NCBI RefSeq assembly: GCF_017583045.1
Contig: NZ_JAGFBF010000005.1
Span: forward strand, 930,001-994,000
From: Leucobacter tardus
GTDB taxonomy: Bacteria; Actinomycetota; Actinomycetes; Actinomycetales; Microbacteriaceae
Length of the DNA: 64,000 nucleotides
Direction: 5' to 3'
The translations under genes and the position numbers were made by a program. This document shows positions 57,977 to 64,000 of this stretch, piece by piece. Each line of letters starts with the position of its first letter. The first letter of the stretch is position 1. Under the pieces are notes generated by a model. The model was given only the letters and a program-made list of their open reading frames with translations, was not told the DNA's origin and made no database searches.

Positions 57977-58516
57977 TTACGCCGGGTAGACCACCCCTCG
58001 TTCCTGATCGAGCACTGCTCCCCTCGACAGCGTCGCGGTCGCCGCCGGTCCGGGGCCCATGACGTGCTCGACGGTGGCTCCGCCCGCGATCAGGTGGTCG
58101 GCGATGATCCGGCGATGGCACCGCCACCACACGGCTTCCGAACACATCACCGCTGCATGCACGGACTCGCCGAGGGCACGCAGTTCACCGAGCGCGGTGC
58201 CGAACTCAGTGGAGAGTGCATGGTCGGCGTAATTGTGGAAGCTGCGGTTCTCCCACCAACCGTTCACCTCGAATGGCACCTCCCGGCTCACGGGCCGGCG
58301 GCCGGTGAGCCCCTCGCTGCGGCTGAACGCGATGCTCCGGTCCGCGAGCGACTCCGCGAGCGCATCCGCGTTGAACTGCGGGTAGCGCCGCGACCCGGCG
58401 AGTTTGCGCACGTCGACGACGTGCCCGATCGCGTGCGCTTCCAGCAGTGAGACGAACTCCTTGATCGATCGGTTCGAGTGCCCGACCGTCGAGAGACCAG
58501 TGACCGCGACCGTCAT
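57977..58516 (-). CDS. DUF488-family protein
   Basis: A 179-residue protein: TVGHSNRSIKEFVSLLEAHAIGHVVDVRKLAGSRRYPQFN, FEVNGWWENRSFHNYADHALS, and the conserved Cys/His core MCSEAVWWRCHRRIIADHL. This is full-length DUF488, sometimes linked to DNA repair or nucleic acid binding without proof. Convergent with the membrane protein gene, 10 bases apart. Confidence 0.88.
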   Translation of the reverse strand: MTVAVTGLSTVGHSNRSIKEFVSLLEAHAIGHVVDVRKLAGSRRYPQFNADALAESLADRSIAFSRSEGLTGRRPVSREVPFEVNGWWENRSFHNYADHALSTEFGTALGELRALGESVHAAVMCSEAVWWRCHRRIIADHLIAGGATVEHVMGPGPAATATLSRGAVLDQERGVVYPA

Positions 58517-58696
58517 GCCTCCATTGAAGCACGCGGCCGGAGAACGGAGCACTGGATGCCTGGTCCGGCGCAGCGGGCACCGACGATGCGCACCGACCGC
58601 CGCTCGTTTTCGGTCCAGGCACGACCGATACGATCGCCCACGCGGTGACCGCGCCTCGGCGCTGCTGAACCGCACACATCGACGAAGGAGACTTCC
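58517..58696. other. 180-base intergenic region before the alcohol dehydrogenase
   Basis: It contains the divergent promoters of the DUF488 and alcohol dehydrogenase genes; GAAGGAG precedes the ADH start. ACGATACGAT near 58625-58634 is AT-richer, but I see no defensible operator. Confidence 0.35.
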
Positions 58697-59737
58697 ATGC
58701 GCGCAACACTCATGTACCAGGCAGGCGACGTTCGGATCGTGGAGGTACCGGACTCCCGGATCGAGCACCCCACGGACGCGCTGGTGCGCATTACCGCGTC
58801 CTGCATCTGCGGTTCCGACCTGCACCCCTACCACCAGATGACCGCCGACAAGGGCCCGGCCCGGATGGGGCACGAGCTCATCGGGGTCGTCGAAGAAACC
58901 GGCTCAGAGGTGACGACGCTCGCGAAGGGCGACCTGGTGGTCTCGCCATTCGCGATCTCGGACAACGTCTGTGAGTTCTGCCGTGAGAACCTGCAGACCT
59001 CGTGCGTCCACGCGCACGCCGCGTTCTGGGACGGTCTCGAGGAGGGCGGGCAGGCCGAGGCCGTTCGCGTTCCGCTCGCCGACGGCACGCTCGTGAAGCT
59101 GCCCGTCGCGCCGGACTCGGCGCTCGTGCCATCGCTCCTGACCCTCGCGGATGTGTTCGGCACGGGGTATCACGCCGCGAAGATGGCGGGCGTGCAGCCG
59201 GGCCAGAAGGTCACCGTGATCGGCGACGGAGCGGTCGGCCTCATGGCCGTCCTGTCCGCTCAGCGACTCGGTGCCGAGCAGATCATCCTCATGGGCCGCC
59301 ATCAGGACCGCACCGACCTCGGTCGCGAGTTCGGTGCCACCGACGTCGTCGCCGACCGCGGCGAGGAGGGCATCGCCCGCGTCCGCGAACTCACGGGTGG
59401 GCACGGCACCCACGCCGTCCTCGAAGCGGTCGGACACATGCCCGCCTATGAGCAGGCCATCGGCGTCGTGCGCCCCGGCGGTGTCATCAGCCGCGTCGGC
59501 GTGCCGCAGTACGAGGAGGCGCCGGTGGGATTCCGCAGCCTGTTCCGCCACAACATCCGTCTCGCGGGCGGCCCGGCCCCGGTCCGCGCGTACATCGAGG
59601 AGCTGATGCCCGACATCCTCGACGGCACGATTGAGCCCGGCAAGGTCTTCGATGCGAGCACCGACCTCGATGGCGTACCCGCGGGCTACCGCGACATGGA
59701 CGAGCGCCGCAGCCTGAAGGTGCTTGTGCGTCCGTAA
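58697..59737 (+). CDS. Zinc-dependent alcohol dehydrogenase (MDR)
   Basis: A 346-residue protein. Catalytic zinc ligands C38 (CICGSDLH) and H59/E60 (MGHE); the structural site is C92-x2-C95-x7-C103, shorter than the four-Cys classic pattern. NAD(P) loop GDGAVGLMAVLSAQRLG, then LMGRHQDRTDLGREFGATDVV. It oxidises an alcohol or polyol with NAD(P). It lies 68 bases before the aldo/keto reductase gene, which has its own promoter. Confidence 0.9.
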   Translation: MRATLMYQAGDVRIVEVPDSRIEHPTDALVRITASCICGSDLHPYHQMTADKGPARMGHELIGVVEETGSEVTTLAKGDLVVSPFAISDNVCEFCRENLQTSCVHAHAAFWDGLEEGGQAEAVRVPLADGTLVKLPVAPDSALVPSLLTLADVFGTGYHAAKMAGVQPGQKVTVIGDGAVGLMAVLSAQRLGAEQIILMGRHQDRTDLGREFGATDVVADRGEEGIARVRELTGGHGTHAVLEAVGHMPAYEQAIGVVRPGGVISRVGVPQYEEAPVGFRSLFRHNIRLAGGPAPVRAYIEELMPDILDGTIEPGKVFDASTDLDGVPAGYRDMDERRSLKVLVRP

Positions 59738-59805
59738 TCGCGGTGCGGGGCGACGGGCGGGGGCGTCCGTCGCCCCCGGCGCCGCCCGCAACTAGAGTGG
59801 GGCGC

Positions 59806-60738
59806 ATGCGAACGCTCAGCCTTCCCGGTATCGAACGCAGCGCCTCGAATGTCGTCCTCGGGCTGATGCGCATCCAAGAGTCCTCGGACGACGAGATCCG
59901 CACGCTCGTCGGCACCGCCCGCGATGCCGGAATCACCGTCATCGACCACGCCGATATCTACGGTTCGCGCGTGCACGGATGCGAGCGCCGCTTCGGCGAG
60001 GCGCTGCGCCTCACCTCCTCCGAGCGGGAGCAGTGGGTCATCCAGTCGAAGACCGGCATCGTCACCGACGGCCCGTACTTCGACTTCTCGTATGCGCACA
60101 TCATGGAGTCGGTGCACGGCACACTCGAGGCGCTCGGCACCGACTATCTCGATACCCTCCTGCTGCACCGCCCCGACGCGCTCGTCGAACCCGACGAGGT
60201 CGCACGCGCCTTCGATGAGCTCGCCGCCGCGGGCAAGGTGCGCACGTTCGGGGTGTCGAACCACACGCCCCGGCAGATCGATCTGCTCCGAACGAGCGTC
60301 ACCCAGCCGCTCATCGCGAACCAGCTGCAACTGTCGATCACGCACGCCCCCATGATCGCCCAGGGTCTCGTCGCGAACATGGAGGGCCTCGACCAGGCGA
60401 CGGTGCGCGACGACGGGATCGTGGACTACTGCCGTCTGAACGACATCACCATCCAGGCCTGGTCGCCGTTCCAGTCCAAGTTCTTCGACGGACCGTTCAT
60501 CGGCTCCGAACGTTATCCCGAACTCAACGCGGTGATCGATCGCCTGGCCGATGAGTACGGCGTGCCGGCGGAGGCCATCGCCGTCGCGTGGATCACCCGT
60601 CATCCGGCCCGGATGCAGGTCGTGCTCGGCACCACCACTCCGTCACGGGTCACGGCCGCGGCCCTCGGATCGGAACTCCCGCTCACCCGCGCCGAGTGGT
60701 ACGAGCTGGTGCGTGCCGCGGGGTACACCGTGCCCTGA
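59806..60738 (+). CDS. Aldo/keto reductase (YdhF-like)
   Basis: A protein of 310 residues from the ATG at 59806; TAGAGT (59793-59798) seven bases ahead indicates a leaderless transcript. TIM-barrel AKR: catalytic D/Y in VIDHADIYG, Lys in QSKTGI, His in LLHRPDA, NADPH region FGVSNHTPRQIDLL and VVLGTTTPSRV. It reduces carbonyls with NADPH; substrate unknown. Confidence 0.9.
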   Translation: MRTLSLPGIERSASNVVLGLMRIQESSDDEIRTLVGTARDAGITVIDHADIYGSRVHGCERRFGEALRLTSSEREQWVIQSKTGIVTDGPYFDFSYAHIMESVHGTLEALGTDYLDTLLLHRPDALVEPDEVARAFDELAAAGKVRTFGVSNHTPRQIDLLRTSVTQPLIANQLQLSITHAPMIAQGLVANMEGLDQATVRDDGIVDYCRLNDITIQAWSPFQSKFFDGPFIGSERYPELNAVIDRLADEYGVPAEAIAVAWITRHPARMQVVLGTTTPSRVTAAALGSELPLTRAEWYELVRAAGYTVP

Positions 60739-60767
60739 GCGGCGCACTGATGACGGAGCACAGAGCC

Positions 60768-61856
60768 ATGACGCACCCCCTCCCGCCGAAGACCGGGCGC
60801 CCGATGTCGATCGTGATCGCGCTGGTGGCGACGCTCACCGTCAGCGCCTGCACGGCGCCGCCGTCAGGGTCGGACGACCCGTCCGGGGTGTCGTCCGACA
60901 CCGACAGTCCGTCGACGATCGCGAGCGGACTGGACGCACCGTGGTCGGTCGCGTTCATCGAAGACACCGCGGTGATCAGCGAGCGCGACAGTGCGCGGAT
61001 CCTCGAACTCGACGACTCGGGTGAGACCCGCGAGATCGGCGCGGTCCCTGGCGTGCAGCCGAGGGGTGAAGGGGGCCTGCTCGGCATCGCGGTGCACGAG
61101 GAGCACCTGTACGCCTTCTTCACCACCGCCGACGACAACCGGATCGTGCGGTTTCCCGTGACGGGCGAGCCCGGCAGTCTCGGGCTCGGGGATCCCGAGA
61201 CGGTGCTCAGCGGGATTCCCGCCGCACGAACCCACAACGGCGGCCGCATCGCCTTCGGCCCAGACGGCATGCTGTACGCCACGACCGGCGACGCCGGTGA
61301 CACCGGACTCGCGCAAGACGTCGACTCGCTGGCGGGCAAGATCCTGCGCCTGACCCCGGAGGGCGACATTCCGTCGGACAACCCGTTCCCCGATGCCTAC
61401 GCCTACAGCATCGGCCACCGGAACCCGCAGGGCATCGCCTGGGATGCGGGCGACACGCTCTACGCGAGCGAATTCGGGCAGGACAGGTGGGACGAGCTCA
61501 ACGTCATCGAAGCGGGAAGCAACTACGGGTGGCCGGACGTGGAAGGCATCGCCGACACGGACGGCTTCGTCGACCCGGTGCAGCAGTGGGAGCCCGCGGA
61601 GGCGAGTCCCAGCGGCATGACGATCGCCGCGGGTAGTATCTGGATCGCGAACCTGCGAGGGGAACGTCTCCGCGAGATCCCGCTCGACGATCTCACACGG
61701 TCGTCCGAGCACGGGACGGGCGAGTTCGGTCGGATGCGCGATGCCGCGCTCGGCCCGGACGGTGCGATCTGGGTGCTCACGAACAACACCGACGGGCGCG
61801 GCGACCCGGCCGATACCGATGATCGCCTGCTGCGATTCGAGCCACCCGCCGAGTGA
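60768..61856 (+). CDS. Glucose/sorbosone dehydrogenase-like lipoprotein (PQQ-type beta-propeller)
   Basis: A protein of 362 residues from the ATG at 60768; one at 60750 is possible. Lipobox TVSAC is followed by a six-bladed propeller: LDAPWSVAFIEDTAVISERDSARI, GEGGLLGIAVHEEHLYAFFT, ARTHNGGRIAFGPDGMLYATTGDAGD, GHRNPQGIAWD, YGWPDVEG. These match the GSDH family (Asd/YliI), which in some members binds PQQ and oxidises aldoses. It is anchored outside the membrane. Confidence 0.85.
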   Translation: MTHPLPPKTGRPMSIVIALVATLTVSACTAPPSGSDDPSGVSSDTDSPSTIASGLDAPWSVAFIEDTAVISERDSARILELDDSGETREIGAVPGVQPRGEGGLLGIAVHEEHLYAFFTTADDNRIVRFPVTGEPGSLGLGDPETVLSGIPAARTHNGGRIAFGPDGMLYATTGDAGDTGLAQDVDSLAGKILRLTPEGDIPSDNPFPDAYAYSIGHRNPQGIAWDAGDTLYASEFGQDRWDELNVIEAGSNYGWPDVEGIADTDGFVDPVQQWEPAEASPSGMTIAAGSIWIANLRGERLREIPLDDLTRSSEHGTGEFGRMRDAALGPDGAIWVLTNNTDGRGDPADTDDRLLRFEPPAE

Positions 61857-61866
61857 CCGGGATCGC

Positions 61867-62253
61867 CTAGACGAGCGCGGGGATCCAGGACGCGACGAAT
61901 CCGATCACGCCCGCGCCGGTGAGCAGGCCTCCCGTGATCATGCAGGTCTTCTGAACGGTGCCGGGTGACGCGAAGCGCGCGACATCCGGCCTTCCGCGAC
62001 GCGTCTCACCCGGGTACACGCCCTCATCGACACCGCCCTCATCAGCCCGAACGGGGCGCTCCCAATGGTCCCCGTCGGCCACCCATCGCGCGGAGAACGC
62101 GGTCCCGATGCGGACGACCGTGATCTCGGTCGGGATCCATCGCGCCTGCACGGCACGGAGGATCTCCGCCACGATCAACAGCGGGATCCCCGCGCCGAGA
62201 CCGACCCATGACAGGATCTCGCCGATGAGCGCGAGGGTATCGAGAGGGGACAC
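61867..62253 (-). CDS. Small membrane protein, DUF3592-like, unknown function
   Basis: A 128-residue protein with an N-terminal helix (LALIGEILSWVGLGAGIPLLIVAEIL), a soluble middle (RWIPTEITVVRIGTAFSARWVADGDHWERPV, then a Gly/Asp-rich loop), and a C-terminal helix (GGLLTGAGVIGFVASWI). The layout of helix, beta domain and helix resembles DUF3592-type proteins, but the match is by eye. Convergent with the dehydrogenase-like gene. Confidence 0.65.
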   Translation of the reverse strand: MSPLDTLALIGEILSWVGLGAGIPLLIVAEILRAVQARWIPTEITVVRIGTAFSARWVADGDHWERPVRADEGGVDEGVYPGETRRGRPDVARFASPGTVQKTCMITGGLLTGAGVIGFVASWIPALV

Positions 62254-62319
62254 GTCAATATCGTAGCCAGATCGGATGGTGCCCGGGGCCGGTCGCCAGC
62301 GTCACCGGTGTGCGCCCGC

Positions 62320-63654
62320 CTACCCCCAGAGACCGAGCGTGAACTCGGCGATAATGGTCGACAGCAGGAATGCGGCCGTCAATGACACCAAGCCGACGGG
62401 AATGATCTTCCATCCCACGGACTTCAGGAGGTCGGCGTCCTTGCCGAGGCTCAATCCGGCGAACGTGAGCACCGCGGTGGCGATCGAGAGCAGGTCGACC
62501 GAGCCCACGACCTCGCCGAGCGGACCGCTCCAGGCGAACCAGGGACTCGAGATGTAGGCGCCGATCGTCGTTACCCAGACGATGGCCGCGATCTTGCGAC
62601 GCGTGAGCCACGCCAGCGCCTCACTCAGGAGCACGAGCGCGGTGAGCACGGCGTAGCCGGCGACGATCGACCACGAAAGGCCCTCGCCGACGATGGAGGC
62701 GGTGGTCAGTCCGACGAGGAACACGATGGGCACGGTGATCCACAGCGGGGCCGTGACCGGGCGGGCGGCCTCCTCGAGCTGGGCCACGAGCTCGAGGTTG
62801 TTCTCGGTGTCCGGGGTGTCCTGCGCGACCTCGGCCGCACGGCTCTTGCGCGTCAGGAAGTGGTAGAAGCGATCCGCGAGCGGCAGCGAGATGTAGATGC
62901 CGAGGTAGACGCCGCCGATCGTGGCGAGCAGGTTCGCGACCGCGGCAACACCCATGATCTCCGACTCCATCGCCGGGAAGGCGTCCACGATCACACCGGT
63001 TCCGGCAGCCATCATCGATCCCGAACCGATGCCGGCACCCATCGCGAGCGCGAGCGCATCGAACCATCCGGTGGTCACGAGGAACGATGCGAGGAAGGTG
63101 ATGTAGAGCGCACCGAACAGCGTGCCGAACACGTACATGGCGAGCACGCCGCGGAACTGGTCCGAATCCGAACCGTACTTCTCGCGCACCATGCCGAACG
63201 ACGGCTCGCGGTCGAGCGAGAACGTGGCGCCGATCGTGGCCCGGCCCATGCGCAGCAGCACCGCGAGCGGCAGGGCGAACAGCAGCGAGCCGAACACGTT
63301 GCCGAGTTCCTGGAGCAGGAGGGCGGGCCCCGCACTGATCAGGAGGGAGAGGTTCGGGCCGATGTTGAAGGCGAGGCGCGCGATCAGGATCGAGACGGCG
63401 ATGCCGACGAACAGGTTGGCGATCTTCTGGAAGTCGAGGCTCACCCGCTTGATGCGCTGCAGCGAGAGGAATCCGGCGAGCAGCAAGCCCCACACCATCG
63501 GGAAGAACACGATCGAGGCGGGGCCGAGCTGCAGCGTGCGCTGCCCGATCGCCTGGGCGATGACCGCCATGATGAGCGCCGCGAGCGCGGGAGGCCAGAT
63601 CTGTCGCACGCCGACGGCGATGCTAATCTTCTGCGTTTCGGTGAGTGGGGTCAT
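62320..63654 (-). CDS. DUF3100-family membrane transporter
   Basis: A 444-residue protein with about 12 helices: WPPALAALIMAVIAQAIG, GPALLLQELGNVFGSLLFALPLAVLLRMGRATIGATFSLDREPSFGMV, GAGIGSGSMMAAGTGVIVDAFP (quoted in outline). This is a full-length DUF3100 protein, a poorly described family often next to M20-type amidohydrolases and proposed to be a transporter. It diverges from an RpiR-type regulator gene across a 216-base region holding a strong palindrome. Confidence 0.87.
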   Translation of the reverse strand: MTPLTETQKISIAVGVRQIWPPALAALIMAVIAQAIGQRTLQLGPASIVFFPMVWGLLLAGFLSLQRIKRVSLDFQKIANLFVGIAVSILIARLAFNIGPNLSLLISAGPALLLQELGNVFGSLLFALPLAVLLRMGRATIGATFSLDREPSFGMVREKYGSDSDQFRGVLAMYVFGTLFGALYITFLASFLVTTGWFDALALAMGAGIGSGSMMAAGTGVIVDAFPAMESEIMGVAAVANLLATIGGVYLGIYISLPLADRFYHFLTRKSRAAEVAQDTPDTENNLELVAQLEEAARPVTAPLWITVPIVFLVGLTTASIVGEGLSWSIVAGYAVLTALVLLSEALAWLTRRKIAAIVWVTTIGAYISSPWFAWSGPLGEVVGSVDLLSIATAVLTFAGLSLGKDADLLKSVGWKIIPVGLVSLTAAFLLSTIIAEFTLGLWG

Positions 63655-63794
63655 CGATGACTGCTTCCTCGAAAATGGCGTGTGGCTGCGGTCCCGTCCG
63701 ACCGCAGCGCTGCGAGTCGCCGCCGCTGGGTCCGCCTCGGGTGAGGCCGCCATGCAGAAGCTTGCTCGCAATCATAGGATGCAAAAACCGAAAC

Positions 63795-63810
63795 TGCAAT
63801 ACGGATTGCA
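63795..63810. promoter_or_regulatory. RpiR-type operator candidate
   Basis: TGCAAT-ACGG-ATTGCA, perfect 6-base arms; a further ATTGCA half-site lies at 63832-63837 and GATGCA near 63778-63783. It is located between the DUF3100 and RpiR-like genes and probably is bound by the latter. Confidence 0.6.
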
Positions 63811-63870
63811 CGACGGGAATTCGGTTGCTACATTGCAGGGAGACCCCCGAATCACGAGGAAGTGGGCAGC

Positions 63871-64000
63871 ATGCAGGACGATATGGCCGCCGTCATCGAC
63901 ATCCTCGACACCGCCGGACTCTCGAAGTCGCAGCAGCGCGTCGTCGACACGCTGCGACGGCACCCGAGCTTGATCCCGTTCGCCGACACCGCCGAGGTCG
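63871..64000 (+). CDS. RpiR/MurR-family transcriptional regulator, N-terminal fragment
   Basis: The first 43 codons are visible; the gene runs off the right edge. MQDDMAAVIDILDTAGLSKSQQRVVDTLRRHPSLIPFADTAEV (outline) is the start of an RpiR-type N-terminal HTH (SKSQQRVVDTLRRHP). GAGGAAG lies upstream of the ATG at 63871. It probably controls the divergent DUF3100 transporter through the TGCAAT palindromes. Confidence 0.7.
   Translation, partial: MQDDMAAVIDILDTAGLSKSQQRVVDTLRRHPSLIPFADTAEV

Noticed and set aside
1..64000. CRISPR array, tRNA/rRNA genes, insertion sequences or prophage
   Set aside because: I saw no regularly spaced repeats, no cloverleaf-like sequence with T-loop signature, and no transposase or phage structural motifs.

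Overview
The window comes from a high-GC actinobacterium. The best guess is Microbacteriaceae, a Leucobacter-like or Microbacterium-like genus. The reasons are: an idi-crtE carotenoid operon diverging from a MarR regulator, dense ATGA/GTGA gene overlaps, many leaderless starts preceded by TAnnnT -10 boxes, a DtxR-type iron box and a Zur box. It reads as ordinary chromosome. I saw no rRNA, tRNA, CRISPR array, insertion sequence or phage genes, and no gene-free gap exceeds 300 bases.

Layout. 1-3.8 kb: start of crtE, idi, a divergent MarR regulator, a LysR/EamA-exporter pair and an ANTAR response regulator. 4.0-14.8 kb: one long, tightly overlapped plus-strand operon that looks like organosulfur scavenging. 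It encodes an SsuABC-like importer, a DszC/SfnC-like and a DszA/NtaA-like flavin enzyme, a metabolite:H+ symporter, acetyl-CoA synthetase, O-acetylhomoserine sulfhydrylase and a CoA-binding protein. 14.8-16.7 kb: a ComB-like protein, MsrB and a GntR/FCD regulator.

16.7-27.0 kb: an unusual catabolic locus. A TRAP transporter (DctPQM), two short-chain dehydrogenases, a double PPC-domain protein and a 2-oxoacid dehydrogenase (E1 alpha, E1 beta) run on the minus strand. The E2 component is split: a 75-residue stand-alone lipoyl protein lies in the operon, and a catalytic-domain-only E2 lies 6.4 kb away beside an AEC transporter. Three copies of a TGGT-N3-ACCA site lie upstream of dctP and between the AEC and E2 genes, so the two halves are probably co-regulated, most likely by the GntR protein.

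27-33 kb: a HAD phosphatase, small proteins, an ECF transporter with a nucleoside hydrolase, and the wreck of a TVP38-like gene. 33-39 kb: a TetR/MFS pair and a siderophore ABC system under a DtxR/IdeR box. 39-44 kb: small enzymes, a MerR/MFS operon, a zinc-type ArsR sensor with a His-rich 52-residue protein, a methyltransferase and an XRE-cupin regulator. 44.7-50.7 kb: a zinc uptake locus of the AztABCD type with two AztD-like proteins, diverging from AztA and a CobW-like protein around a shared Zur box. 50.7-64 kb: housekeeping and accessory genes, including a HTH/Clp-N-SRPBCC pair with promoter repeats, TetR/SDR, a two-component system, an alcohol dehydrogenase, an aldo/keto reductase, a sugar-dehydrogenase-like lipoprotein, a DUF3100 transporter, and the start of an RpiR-type regulator with a TGCAAT-N4-ATTGCA operator.
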